Positions 1 to 11,296 of a stretch of DNA of 64,000 nt are shown in pieces. Positions within the stretch are counted from its first letter, which is position 1; the number at the start of each line of letters is the position of its first letter. Below the pieces are notes generated by a model that had not been told where the DNA came from, made no database searches, and worked only from the letters and a program-made list of their open reading frames with translations. This stretch comes from Triatoma infestans (Eukaryota > Arthropoda > Insecta > Hemiptera > Reduviidae). The stretch lies in assembly GCA_011037195.1 (NCBI GenBank), contig JAAEAF010001501.1, positions 124,001 through 188,000 on the forward strand, written 5' to 3'. A program made the translations under genes and the position numbers.

Positions 1-124
1 AGCAGTTGATACAGACTATTGACTTGGGCGATGAAGGAATCTTGCCACTTGAAGTGAAATTTCTTCATTCACCAACCGAAGCCCAAGGTTACGTTGGTTG
101 CGGTTTCTCATCCAATGTATTCAG
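1..124 (+). CDS. SELENBP1: SELENBP1 exon a (partial at window edge)
   Basis: Reading frame starts at position 3. It encodes the block with LPLEVKFLH and [11 protein letters not shown] and ends with two bases (AG) of a split arginine codon before the donor GTTGGT. Bases 1-2 (AG) could themselves be an acceptor, so the true exon start cannot be decided here. Confidence 0.9.
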
Positions 125-3100
125 GTTGGTATTGCTTACATATTTCATTGAAGAAATGTGTTACTTAAGTTATTAATTGGTACCAGTTATATTCTTTGAT
201 GACTCAGATAAGTGGGCTAGGTTTCAAACAAAGTTATTACTTGGTACCAGTGATATTCTTTGATGATTCAAATAGGTAGGCTAGGTTTCAAACAAGAACA
301 GTTCCTTGTTAACTATGTAAAATCGCATGAGATTCACCTTTCCCTGCGATTCACTCTGATTGAATTTCTAATTGAAATTGACATTTCTTCAATATCTTTT
401 CAAAATGCTTGCTAAACATGCTATTCCATTAACCATTAAATAGCCATTTTTCTAATATAACTGATATTATACAGAAAATGAAACATTTGCTCACGAATCT
501 GAGTTTCAGGCCTGCTTCCAGAAATAGGAACGTCGTTTAAGTCAGTGTACATATGTGCAAAGAAAGTCGTTTGAAGGTGACATTAGTCTCACTGGTGTTA
601 TCGTTTCACATGTATATTTTTTAAAGACGCACTCCGTGAATGAAATTTTCATATCACGTATCTTTACGTCACCCAAGGCCGGCACCTAGCTGGCTGGCTA
701 TACAAGCCCTAGAGCCAAAAGTTGAAAATAAAAATTAAATTTTGAAAGTTTTTAGAAAATAATTTATTAATCCAAAAAACATTCGTGTACCATACTTTTC
801 TAAAAAACACTCCCTCTAACCACATCATACATATGCCTATCCAGTGTGGATAACAGCTAACGAATCGATTACAGACTTTTCAAAACAAAGTTCTAAGAAT
901 TATATTAAACGTCCCTTGGTTTACCAGGAATTCACAAATATATAAAGAACTCGACATTTCAGATATTCACACACATATGACTAAATTATTCTTCCTAACA
1001 CTTCACACACTATCTTCAGCGTTACACTATCGCATAGGCGAGCCTACACCTCCTAGAAGATTGAAACCCCGAATACCAAAATCTTTAATTTTCATTCATA
1101 TTATTGCAACCTCTATGTGTAAAGTTCCTAAATGAGCTCGTCTATAAATTAATTTTAAAAAAAAAATAGTGCTGTAATAACCATGTAGTAAATATTATTG
1201 AGTTGATACATATTCTTAATTATTAATTAGTTTTCCTCTTCATCTCCGTTTATTATTACTTGTTTACCATAAATATGAAACTCAAGCAAAGAGTGTTTTT
1301 TAGTTTCTAGTGTTTGCAAGTTCCATATTGTACAATTATTTTCCCCTTCTATTTAGACAATATTTATATACATATATTTCTTCTTTTTTTTAAGATTTTA
1401 CAAGAAAGAAGATGGAACTTGGGCAGCAGAAAAAGTAATAGATATTCCAAACATTAAAGTCGATGGCTGGAGTGTTGGTCCAGAAGTGCCAGGTATTTAC
1501 ATTTGAGACATTGATATTAACTTATTGGAAGGAACTTGTGAGATAGATAGGAAACGAAAGAGCGTCTTCCTGTGTTCCTTCAGTTATAAAATGTATTATG
1601 AAAACTAACGTGAAATATTCACAGCGATTTACGAAATATCTACTTCCTCTTTATCTCCGGCCAGGTGATTACAATAGTATATTGCATTGAAATAACATTA
1701 TTGAAGGAGGCTCACGTCACGTCTCAGTTTCTCTTTAAATTATAATTTTAACAGAAAAATGTTTCAAATAAAAATGATTATTGGCTTGTTTTTACATGTA
1801 TAGTAAATTGTATATTAAATTTACTTAATTCTCTTTCAAATTATATAGTTAGAGAGCAGTGTACTTTATTTTGAAGATAGCACTTTACATGGAAGTATGG
1901 TGGTGATCGCCAGCAAAATCAGTTTCTATAGAAAACTGAAGTTGTTACTCATGCGAATGTTAAATGAAGTCATTGCTGTCATTTTAAAGCAAATCGCAAA
2001 AACTAAAAAAAAAAAAATATCTTCCGTAAAATCTTACTTCTGTTGACGAATTATGACTAGAACCTTTGGAATAATTAGTATCTAAAAATAGTCTGAGCTG
2101 TCTCCAATTTATCTAAATGATCACTAAACCTGTGAATTTCGGGTGAAAGGTAGATTTCGAAAAGTGAGTAAACGATCACATTACCTCTAATGACGATAAG
2201 TGCGAGAAAATACAACAGTGATCCACTTATTTTCGAGTTTGACCAGCTAATGGTTTATTTTTTTTATCAACGGGTGGTACGGGCGTCTCCCGAGGAAAAG
2301 ATTACTGGATACCTTAATCTAGTAAGGTTATACTAGAGTAAAGCACATGTTTTATACAGTAGATATCGACAGCTTGGTAGAGCGCACATTATACCGGCAC
2401 CAAAACTTGTAATGGTGACTAAAGAAAATCTTTACAATTATATTACCGCTAAGAACTGGAATTACTATTCATTAATGTCGCACTTCCCTCATTTAAAAAA
2501 AAAGGAAAGAAGTAATTGTTTTTAATGATTAAAATTGTAAACTATCAATAACTGTTAAACGTAAGTAAACAAATAAAATAACTGTAACTTATTGATGATT
2601 CTGGACAATACAGAAAACAGCCTTCACCATATGTACCTACAGTGTAAAAATTTCTCCCAACCTTTACCAATATTGTGAAAAGGATATTGAGGTTCGGAAA
2701 AAAAACATTTTTTTCAAATGTTCAACGACGTTTCAGCAAATTTATTGCCTACTTCAGGTTCTGTAAAAGGTTATAAAGCAAACAAACAAAAAAATAAAAC
2801 TTTTCAAAAAAATAAAATAAACTATATAAATAAACTATTAAAAAATTGAGTGTATCAACATAAATACGATTGCAAAACTAAAAAAAAAACGACTGACATG
2901 ACCACAGCACTAATCAAACATTTCTTAGGACACAAACATGAATCTGAAATGGAATCTGATACCAGTAACCTTGATAAATTTTTAAAATTTCTACAAACCT
3001 TGTTATACCCTATGTATTTCCTTAGCACTGTGTGATGGTAAATCACAGTTAAACTATAGTTTTTAAGAAATTCAAACAGGCAAATTTTTGTAGGTAAATA

Positions 3101-6100
3101 CCCTTTTTATGTTAGATTTCCATATTTTACACGTAGCTATACCACATATTGTTCAAATTTTAATAGTTGAGATGTAGTTTAATTCTGATTTGTTCTGCAA
3201 TAACAATAGTTTAAAATAAATTGCAATTTGCTCTCTATATATAAAATTCTAATTATTTAGTTTATTTAAATATATAGTTTAATTTTTTTATTTTAAGTTT
3301 ATATTTTTCTGTTTTTTTTTATTGATCTGCTTTATAACCTTTGTACAGACCCTGAAGAAGGGCCTTTATAATAAATTTGCCGAAACGTCCGTGAAAATTT
3401 GAAAAAAGAGATTTTTTTTTACCGAACCTCAATATCCTTTTTACAATATCCAATACAACGGTCGTAACGAACATCAAAACACATGTACTTTGCTTTGACC
3501 GTCCCAGTTTTTAGCGCCCTCATTTTGATACTAATATATTTTGAGCGACCTTTAGCAATCAATGCTATATTTATTGTTCCAAAATCTGATGAGAGACAAG
3601 GGAACTAGTTTTAATCAAAATCCCAACTTATAAGAAAAGTTAAGATTAGATTTATTTTTTACTTCATCTTCAAGAAATGAAAAGCTAAATAACATTTGCT
3701 GTGTTTTTATTTTCCTAGGTTTAATATCGGCTTTGCTTATCTCTATGGATGATAAGTTTCTGTACATTAATAACTGGTTACATGGAGATATAAGGCAGTA
3801 CGATATCCGGGACAGATCTCACCCTAAACTGACTGGACAGTTATATTTAGGTGGTATGTTAGTACAAGGAGGACCAATTAAAGTGCTCGATGGACAGGTT
3901 ATTTTGAGTTTGTTTATTTATTTTTAATAAATGATATATATATGTTTTTAATTTTATTCGGGAGAATTCTTCAAAGAATTTGGTGTGCTATTAGACTCAA
4001 AGAATATACTCTTGAACATAAGTATGTTAATACCGGACGCTTAACGAATCAAAATATCAAACTTTCTCATTTCCTCTTCAAATATTTATAATTGTTTATT
4101 TATTTTATTTATTTCTTACAGAAACAGCCTCCTGTTAGACAAATAAAAGGCACCAGAGTATATGGTGGTCCGCAGATGTTTCAGTTAAGTTTAGATGGTA
4201 AAAGATTGTACAGCACAACTTCACTGTTTTCTGTCTGGGACAAACAGATGTTTCCTGATTTGGTGGAGTTAGTATGTCTGCATTTTTATTCTCTCTAAGT
4301 GATGAAAGAAAAAGGATTGCAATCTTATTGAAACTCCCCCCACAGATTCATGTCTTCAAGTCTGAAAAACTGGTTCTATAAATTTGGCTTCTTGTGAATA
4401 AGTGAAGAAGAAAAATGCTATAAAAAAAAACTTTATTACATTTGAAAAGAATTCAGTCTTTGGCTCATTTTCTTGAAAATGGCTACCACAAACGATTTTT
4501 TTTCAATTTGATAAACCTCTTAGACCCTTATCGTTCTCAAGTTTCATCATTTTTATTTGAATAATAATTTGGAAATTTGATTTTATGTTGTTGTGGGGAA
4601 CGTTCCCTGTAAACTTCGATGCGTTGTTCCCTGCACACTGTAATTTTAGTATATGTTAAGACTTCTACCACCTAAGGAGAATAGTGTTGCCAACAAACTG
4701 TCACACGGACCGTCTCTTACTGCAGTTTACATTGTTGAACATTTTCTTCAAACTTGTAATTGTTACTGAATATTTAGACCCTTCAGCTGATCCTTTGGTG
4801 GGATTCTGTTCAGATTTACAAAGCGGTGAAGTTACTTGGAGCAGTTCTAGACAGTAAATTAAATTGGTCGGAACATGTTAAGACCCAGCATGAAAAGACA
4901 ATTATTTCCTTTTGGCAATGTAGAAGAATTGTAGGTAAGAATTGGGGGATTGCTCGCAATATTACGTTTTGGATTTACGATATGGTTACTAAACCTAGGT
5001 TGTTATATGCGGCTTGGTATGGTGACGTCTCATTGAGATAAGTTCCGCTAGACTGCTGATTGAGAATATTCAACGCTTGACTTGTCTGGCGGTGACCGGT
5101 GCGATGCGGACCACACCAACAGCTGCTTAAGAAGACTTTTTTGGGAATCCCACCGCTCATTGTAGAGGTGAAAACTGTGGCAATGAAAGCCTGTTTTTGA
5201 ATTAAACAGGCAGGTTTTTGGCAGGGTAAGCGATATGGTCATGCTTTTGAAGGTTCCTATTACAGCATTTCCTTCTGATAGAATGTTGAAGACTTCTGTT
5301 TTCTATCATTCTAAGAGTTTCAGGTTACCTTTTCGGGAAGACTAGCTAAGATTTTGGTCCGTTTGGCGTGATACCTGGTAATTACCTCTGGTGTTACACG
5401 GATGTTCCAGAATGGATGTGGTCTATTTTGAAGCAGGAGATCACTTGGTAGTATCTCTTGGTGAATGGACCATTGTTTTCCAGGCTAAGGTTTACGCTAT
5501 TCTTTGTTGAATTTTAGATGAAAGGGTACATAACGCTAACTTAAAAGATGTTATGATCTTTTTCGCGGCCATTTTCCTGAATAATGCTTGAGTGTCTGGG
5601 TTGAGACAGCGTCAGTGGTTTGCTAAAAACCGATATTTCGCCCTTGTTGCAATGAGCCTCTTCAGGGTTGTTACACCTTGAAAGCCGATAAGGCAACCGT
5701 ATTGTCCAAGTTTTTGGGACTACGATGAAACTGTACTTGGTCTGGATTTTTGTTCTAGACTCGAATTGTTGTGTTTTTTGGGGGGGGGGATAGCTATATG
5801 GGCCCAGTGGGGCTTTGGACAGCGTAGGATTTGATCCCTCCCCACAGACAAATAATAATAATATATTGGTGGGAGAAGCTAAACTACAATAAAATAACAC
5901 TTATAAGGTAAACATGTCCTTAAAGATGTTTATATGTGTAGTCAATGTACTGATTAAAGAAACCCGTTGAGGTCTTTTATGAAGAAAGGCACAGAAAACT
6001 GGATCAAATATTCTATAAGGTCGTATATCCGGTCAGCCGATTTGTCATCATACTTTGGGAGAAAGCACTTTACCGACAGCCTAACGTCACCCCCTCACAA

Positions 6101-8559
6101 TTACTCCTCTCAAGAGGAGGTATTCTAATACCTCCTAGCAAGAGGGAAGTATTGTAATCGTGTCAAATTTTCGCTATCCAGTTTTCACCGGGAATATCCG
6201 TTTTGAGGTCCCCTGAGTCCAAAAAAGTAATTTTTAGAAAATGGTCTGAGTGTGGGTATGTGAACAGCATAGCTTAAAAATGAAAAGCCATGGAAAGTTG
6301 AAGCTTGATATTGCGATTATATTGCCATGGGATCTTAGTAAGTTATCTGTCAAAATCCTTCAACCGGAATTACCACTTTACTAGTTTTTTTTTACTTTTT
6401 GCAATTTTCTCAAAAATGGCTCCAACGATTTTCTTGAAACTTGCTATATCAAGTACATATATAAAAAGAGCTTGACTTTTATTTGAACATTTCTCCGGGA
6501 AAATTCATTTAAGGGTACTTTTGGAGGAGGGATGGGGTTATGTTTTTTTCTCAAATGCAATAATAGTTGATTATACAATTCTATCATCCAAACAAAATTA
6601 ATTGAAATAAATAGATGGCCAAAATTCCGAGTTTCAACAAAATTAGTAAACCGGAAGTGCGCTTTTATTGTACAGTTTTTGCGTTTCCTCGAATTTCATT
6701 AAATTTGGTACTCTAACTCTAATATTTGTCCAATATAATTTTGAGAACTGGAGTAAGAGAAAGTTGTGTGAGTGATTCACGCCAGATTTTTTTCAGGAAA
6801 ATAAAGCTGATGTAAAAAAAAAATCTATGGGCAACAGCCCATGAAGGGCCAACGTTTGCCAGACGGCGATTTGAATAGGGAGGCGTATGGTAAGCACGCC
6901 GTTTTTAGTTCCGGCCTTCGTACCTAGGGCGCTATTAACTGTAGCTTTGCACTTTTTATCGCGATGCTGGGTGAACACCGACTTTGCCCTCCTGGGAATC
7001 GAACCTAAATTCTTTAGTACCCACAAAAAATGTTCCAGTAAAGTGGTACTTCCAGTTTAGTTGACGTAACCTTCGTGTCAGATGCGATGATGATATCTAA
7101 ACCTAATCTTCTTCCGACCACTTTTCGTATTGGATCTTTTGTTCACACAAATACACACATACAGACCGACCACTTTTCGTTTTGGATCTTTTGTTCACGC
7201 AAATCCACACATACAGACCATTCGCTAATTTTTGTAATTGTTTTCATTTAGGGAACCTAATAACAAGTATTTATTTTCAAAGATCGCAACATTTCCTCTT
7301 AGTAATAGAATGTTAAGAGTTTTACAAGAATATTTTGTTCTTACTGATTTATTTTGACTACAATGGTGCAAACCTTTGGATACTGATAAAATGTGCTATA
7401 GTGAAGTTTACTTTTCATTCTATTAAAAATATAATCTTATATGGATTTATAATTTTTGGAAAACTTATTAATTGTATGTTATTATTTTCTTTTATTTTTA
7501 TATTAGAAACGGCTCAGTATTGATGAAAATTGATGTGAACACTGAAGAAGGTGGTTTGACACTGGATGAGGAATTCCTTGTTGACTTTGGTAAAGAACCT
7601 GATGGTCCAATGTTGGCTCACGAATGCAGGTACCTGTGTAACAGAGAATTTATTTAATTTAAGCTATGAAATACATTTGTTATAATTCTTCTTGAATGGT
7701 CAATGTAGGTAAACTCATTCACATGATGAAAGGTTATTCTTACCAAACTCATTCAGATTTCCATTGTCCATGACATTTTTCCAAAACAAAGAGTACATCT
7801 ACCACTGACTGTTTAGGAAAGTATTTGCAACTTATTAATCATACTTAGGGCGAAGTCTTGGAATTATAATCAAATTTTAGAATCTGAGTTTTCCCGTTGA
7901 ATAAAAATATGTAAAAAATATAGTATGAACACTCACACGAATTTCCTGTCGTATAAATAACGAAATTTTCTTCTAACTAAATATTTAATCACCTTCAGTA
8001 TACACAAGTGAAGGAGCCTAAACTATAATGAAATGACAAATTTTAGAGGAAGCATCTTCCCAGCCTCTCTAGAATGTCCAAATTTTTTTTTGAAAAAGTT
8101 TCAAACTAAAGCGATTGATTGCTATATACTGTGATTGGTATACCAAGTTTAAAGAAACGTGTTAGGTATTCTTATTGAGAAAATCGCAAATGAATAAAAA
8201 ATCCATTTAGTAAAAATTTTTTTATAAGTTTTCTTGATTTTTTTATTAGTTTTCGCAGGAAATTTAGTTGAAAACAGTTCTAAGGATGGTTCTTAGAGCC
8301 ATCACCATCTGTCACTCTTTTGTTGGGTTTTCTGGGAAAACTTGTGTCATTAGCTTTTCCTCTGCCGTTTCACAATAAAATTCATCGCTTAATATTTAAC
8401 TAAAATTATAACTTATAAGAAACTTTGCAGTTAGGGTGATAAGAATGGCAGTAAGATAAAGTCGTGAGTGAATGTTTTACACCAGATTTTATTTATTTAT
8501 TTTTTTCCAGATTTCCAGGAGGTGATTGTACTTCGGATATTTGGCTTTGTTGTTCGTAA
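1..8559 (+). CDS. SELENBP1: Selenium-binding protein 1 / methanethiol oxidase, C-terminal half (6 exons, 5' part outside window)
   Basis: Joined exons 1-124, 1395-1492, 3719-3897, 4122-4267, 7507-7629 and 8511-8559 give one open frame of 238 codons plus TAA, about half of the roughly 470-residue family length. Family landmarks in order: LPLEVKFLH and [11 protein letters not shown] (exon 1), [86 protein letters not shown]. The known family enzyme oxidises methanethiol to formaldehyde, hydrogen sulfide and hydrogen peroxide in the cytosol and binds copper and selenium. Phases match at every junction; each intron is GT..AG. The protein ends LCCS after the conserved DIW, where many relatives stop one residue after DIW. 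The first exon may begin before position 1. Introns are full of repeats. Identity is very sure from the conserved blocks; enzyme activity in this species is inferred. Confidence 0.95.
167..294 (+). repeat. 64-bp tandem duplication in SELENBP1 intron
   Basis: Units 167-230 and 231-294 both run from AAGTTATTA(A/C)TTGGTACC to GGCTAGGTTTCAAACA with a few substitutions. The rest of this 1.27-kb intron (125-1394) holds nothing I recognise. Confidence 0.85.
1395..1492 (+). CDS. SELENBP1: SELENBP1 exon b
   Basis: Follows a polypyrimidine tract and AG at 1393-1394. The first base completes the split arginine. Encodes [18 protein letters not shown] and [12 protein letters not shown], and ends with one base of a split glycine before GTATTT. 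Confidence 0.93.
1493..2670 (+). other. SELENBP1 intron sequence, no gene
   Basis: AT-rich intron sequence with short A and T runs. No conserved reading frame or named repeat seen. It continues as intron after the fold-back element to 3718. Confidence 0.6.
2671..3448. mobile_element. Fold-back element with Penelope/hammerhead-like arms
   Basis: Left arm 2671-2780 is the inverted partner of right arm 3329-3448; weaker complementarity extends inward to about 2850 and 3255. Both outer ends share TATTG..AAGGATATTGAGG as inverted copies. Each arm contains the core TGAAG..GAAACGTC: right arm CTGAAGA at 3352-3358 and GAAACGTC at 3382-3389; left arm as reverse complement at 2727-2757. The centre is AT-rich and non-coding. 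This layout is known from Penelope-like retroelements and their relics; assignment is inferred because no protein is present. Confidence 0.65.
3719..3897 (+). CDS. SELENBP1: SELENBP1 exon c
   Basis: Acceptor CCTAG at 3714-3718. Encodes [30 protein letters not shown] and [16 protein letters not shown], the most conserved blade segment of the family. Ends in phase 0 after GGACAG before GTTATT. Confidence 0.95.
4122..4267 (+). CDS. SELENBP1: SELENBP1 exon d
   Basis: Acceptor TTACAG at 4116-4121. Encodes [18 protein letters not shown], then [15 protein letters not shown] and [11 protein letters not shown]. The donor is GTTAGT at 4268. The stronger-looking GTATGT three bases later at 4271 would break the frame into exon e, while the chosen site makes a clean GA|A glutamate codon. 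Confidence 0.9.
4440..4575 (+). repeat. Family A fragment
   Basis: Matches the internal segment with TTTCTTGAAAATGGCT, AACGATTTT and TTTATTTGAA seen in the longer copies. Confidence 0.5.
4817..5865 (+). pseudogene. Non-LTR retrotransposon (I/LOA-like) 3' fragment: reverse transcriptase C-terminus plus 3' UTR
   Basis: From 4817 the frame reads [20 protein letters not shown], then [10 protein letters not shown] and a tail like KPRLLYAAW, the thumb region of LINE reverse transcriptases. A stop at about 5038-5040 ends it. A different frame from 5056 continues with [20 protein letters not shown], the next conserved block of the same family, so a frameshift separates them. The last about 130 bases (from 5735 to the AATAATAATAAT tail) recur at 24480-24595, which marks them as the 3' UTR. 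The copy is 5'-truncated and dead, and lies sense inside SELENBP1 intron d-e. Confidence 0.8.
5590..5690 (-). repeat. Penelope/hammerhead-like motif on the minus strand
   Basis: On the minus strand: CTGAAGA, G, GCTC, ten bases, GGGC, GAAATATC. GCTC and GGGC can pair (one G-U), directly followed by GAAA and a self-complementary ATAT. The segment is absent from the related LINE 3' end at 24480, so it may be a separate insertion. Confidence 0.4.
6095..6793 (+). repeat. Family A copy, nearly complete
   Basis: Begins with the TCCTAGCAAGAGGGAAGTATTG-type end and ends with TAAGAGAAAGTTGTG..TTCACGCCAGATTTTTTT. Internal landmarks in order: TTTTCACCGGGAATATCC, GTGAACAGCATAGCT, CAACCGGAA, TCTCCGGGAAAATTCATTTA, AAACCGGAAGTGCGC. 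No open reading frame. Lies in a SELENBP1 intron. Confidence 0.8.
6813..7030 (-). mobile_element. SINE family 1, 5'-truncated copy
   Basis: Same family as 47360-47625. The minus strand carries a B-box-like GGTTCGATTCCC (6994-7005). The plus strand shows CCAGACGGCGATTTGAATAG, a block shared with the other copy. The A-box end is lost. The far end is a homopolymer (poly-A on the plus strand). Confidence 0.7.
7030..7245 (-). repeat. Family A fragment with 52-bp tandem duplication
   Basis: Minus-strand copy: AGTAAAGTGGTACTTCC followed by ATATCTAAACC and TTGTTCAC. Units 7114-7165 and 7166-7217 (CCGACCACTTTTCGT.. to ..CACATACAGA) are a local duplication. Confidence 0.7.
7507..7629 (+). CDS. SELENBP1: SELENBP1 exon e
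   Basis: Acceptor ATTAG at 7502-7506. Encodes [17 protein letters not shown] and [18 protein letters not shown]. Ends with AG of a split arginine before GTACCT. Confidence 0.94.
7915..8495. repeat. Degenerate family A copy in last SELENBP1 intron
   Basis: Starts with minus-orientation terminus AACACTCACACGAATTTCC (about 7928-7947), has internal TTGGTATACCAAGTTTAAAG (8136), and ends with plus-orientation terminus AAGATAAAGTCGTGAGTG..TTTTACACCAGATTTTA. It stops about 15 bases before the terminal exon. Confidence 0.6.
8511..8559 (+). CDS. SELENBP1: SELENBP1 terminal coding exon
   Basis: Acceptor TTTTTTCCAG at 8501-8510. Encodes [15 protein letters not shown] and the stop TAA at 8557-8559. The polypyrimidine tract lies directly behind a degenerate family A terminus (about 8440-8495). 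Confidence 0.93.
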
Positions 8560-9450
8560 TATCTTAAGCTGTACAAGTGTAATCTTATGTTAGAGAATTT
8601 TAAATTTGTTCCATATATTTCTTTAAATATTCACTCATGTCATAGGATTCTTTCATAGATTTTTCTGTAACCTTTCTCATTTTGTTTGCTTTTAACTTTA
8701 GATATTTTGTATGTTTATTGTTTTTTGGTTAAAAGTGAAGATCAACATCTCCATATCGTCCAACAGTAAGTTAATGTAGTATAGGTAGCCATGAATGTCA
8801 CAGTGTAATAGTTGTTAGTGTGGTTTGGCAGCGGATACCCATAGCGATATCTAGATACGCGCTGTTCTAATTTACCTAATGGTCCCTTTTCTATCTTAAA
8901 TTAGCAAATAATGAGGCCTATCCCATGCATGTCGAGGTTTGTGTGCACAATTGAACTAAAGAACGCTTTTGTTCATAAAATCTATTCAGAAAAAAAGTCA
9001 TACCATCTAAGTATGAAAAGAACGCTATTTTACAAGAAGTATTACTGCTTGAGCGCGAATCTAGAAATCGCTGGGGATATCCACAGCCAGACAACAATTA
9101 CACTGTGCTACCATCAACTTTCACTCCAATACACAACCTGGGAGAATTGCAGAGGTTATTCATTAGTATTTTTATTTTTAACTCAGAACATGCATCAATT
9201 TAAAGTTAAATTTGTACAAAAATATATTTTCTAATGTTTCATTATTTTGAATAGCTTGAAAAAATAAAAATAATAATATCATTTTGGTTTGTAAATTGTA
9301 AAAAATAAGCAAAATTTTTGAATACTATAAGAAAAATATTACACTAAAAATTGTGAATATTGCAAGCGAAATATGAAATAGCTGTACTGGAGCGCTGTAA
9401 TGAACCATTAATGATGTTATTTTAATAAATAAATATTTGTGTTATGATCT
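8560..9450 (+). other. SELENBP1: Probable 3' UTR of SELENBP1
   Basis: AT-rich sequence after the stop codon with no splice acceptor followed by a conserved reading frame. It runs to the first strong poly(A) signal. The 107-codon open frame at 8911-9234 shows no recognisable protein family and lies inside this inferred UTR. Its end is set by inference only. Confidence 0.5.
9424..9429 (+). promoter_or_regulatory. Candidate poly(A) signal AATAAA for SELENBP1
   Basis: AATAAA, overlapping AAATAAAT, followed within 30 bases by TG/T-rich sequence (TTTGTGTTATG). It is the best-placed hexamer downstream of the stop; AT-rich variants near 9255-9275 are alternatives. Confidence 0.4.
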
Positions 9451-9535
9451 GCCTTGTTTTTTATTATTAAACTCATTTACCATCTTTCTTGTATAGAATG
9501 AATATGATATCGACTCGGGACACAGCAGACATCAC

Positions 9536-9808
9536 GAGTTGAGTAGCCAGTAAAATGGCGAGTCGAGTATCAAGTAGAGTAGAGAGTCGCGTGGTAAGTA
9601 GTCGACTCTCTACTTACTGCATAGATAGAAACATACCACTTATGTTTGAAACTTTTCCTGTAGAAGGTTCTCAGGAATCTGAGACGTAAAAATTGAAACT
9701 GTTTGTCCGCCACTTCACTGTCAACCCTACTTGCTGCTACACTCTCTACTCCACTTGCTACTCGACTCGCCAGTCAATTCTCTACTCTACTCGTTACTCG
9801 ACTCTGAT
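9536..9808. repeat. Inverted repeat built from GAGTCGAGTA/AGTAGAG words
   Basis: Segment 9554-9601 (TGGCGAGTCGAGTATCAAG..) is the inverted partner of 9722-9775. Both arms are degenerate repetitions of AGTCGAGTA and AGTAGAGTAGAG, so the arms are also internally repetitive. A 110-base spacer resembles family A. Probably a small fold-back or MITE. Confidence 0.7.
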
Positions 9809-10099
9809 AATTTTGCTTTAGATTGGTGAGCAGCTTGGTGCATCACTTTTACTTGAAACATTTTCCTGAATAATTAGTTTTTAGGTGGCTCTCAAGAAAA
9901 TGAGTCATTAAAATTTAAACTGTTCTATTATTCACTGGGTGATCTATAACAGATGTAAAAAACTTTGGAAACTTGTTGGGGAAGTCATTTTAAGTGTTTT
10001 ATGAACACAGGCTCTATTTCGTTCAATTACAGAACTACAACACAGTTCGAAGTTTTATTTAGCCAAACATAATTAATATCTATTTACCAATGAAAAACA

Positions 10100-10312
10100 A
10101 AGCAAAATCGTTAGCAATTGTTATTTTTTTATAACAGCAAAATTAGTGACTCTAAAAATTGTTCAAAATGTGCTCCTTGAGATCGTACCATCACATAATC
10201 ATGTTTGAAAGTGTATACGAGCTGCTTTAGATGACCCTAAAGATATAAATCAAGAGGATTTAGATCAGGTGTTCCTTGAAGGCCAAGCGTAGGGCCTCCA
10301 CGACCTTCCACC
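10100..10312 (-). pseudogene. DUF4817-type Tc1-like transposase, C-terminal fragment
   Basis: The minus strand reads VEGRGGPTLGLQGTPDLNPL, then DLYL, stop, GHLKQLVYTFKHDYV. This is the third catalytic aspartate block (SPDLNPLDFYLWGHLK in the family). One stop replaces the tryptophan and the first proline context is eroded. Related in family to the element at 36528-38402, which has lost this domain. Confidence 0.7.
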
Positions 10313-10408
10313 TGTTAGCGTAATGCCTTGTACATGCTACACAAAGTTGTTTTTACCCAAATTAATCATTCTTTTTAAAACTAATTTCTTTCCTTATTGT
10401 GAGCAATT

Positions 10409-10661
10409 TGAACCATTTTTCAGTCAAATTAATTCTTTTTAAACCAATTTATTATTTTATATTATCTTGTTTTTAATATTATGAACTAATTTTCACACAC
10501 ACTACATCTTTTTAATTAATTATTTATTTCTTTGTACAATTAAGATCGGATCGTGTGAATGAAATTAAGAGCGGGTTTATGTGTATGAAAAATTTCGAAA
10601 TGTACAAAACTAGGTAATAAATTGGTTTAAAAGAAATAATTTGACTGAAAAATGATTCAAA
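10409..10661. repeat. Hairpin MITE-like inverted repeat
   Basis: 47-base arms 10409-10455 (TTGAACCATTTTTCAGTC..) and 10615-10661 (..GACTGAAAAATGATTCAA) are near-perfect inverted copies around a 159-base AT-rich spacer. Confidence 0.75.
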
Positions 10662-11296
10662 ATAAGATAGATAGTTAAAAAAAGTATAACATGAAGAGCT
10701 AATAAATATTCAAAGATAAATATTTTTCTATCATCAAAGATAATAATTGAATTTGTTTTATAAATTTGCTGTAATGTACTTATAATTCTCACAATCATTG
10801 GTTCTGTATCACAGATTTGTAGCTAATAATTAAATTACGATCAAATTACATTGAACGTAATTAACATCATCTGAATATTTATAATTAAACTGTCACTTGT
10901 ATTATATTATTCCAATAAAAGTTGGTTTTTATGACATTCAGTTAGGGGAAAATCATCTTATAAAAAGGAGGTGAACAAGATAACCTCCATCCTATCCATC
11001 TGATTGATTGTTTTGAATTTCAGCTAATGACAAACTAATGGCTTTTAAGGTAGATAACAAGTTTTATCTTATTGTAGACTAATTAATTTATTTCTCTAAG
11101 TCCATAAAAGGAAGTGTTAAATTTTCGAACTGACTTTTGATAGTATAATTCTGAATATGATTTTTATACTTTCTCTTACTCCTCCTAGTAAGTGGAAGTA
11201 TTCTAATCGTGTCGAATTTTCAATATCCAGTTTTCACTGGAAATATCCGTTTTAAGGTCCTCCGAGTCCAAAAAAGTGGTTTTTAGTAAATGGTCT

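Noticed and set aside
4268..4273. Alternative SELENBP1 donor GTATGT at 4271
   Set aside because: It would add GTT and shift the frame relative to exon e; the GTTAGT donor at 4268 restores the conserved sequence.
5541..5900. 119-codon minus-strand open frame
   Set aside because: Lies in LINE 3' UTR sequence that recurs at 24480; no protein family resemblance.
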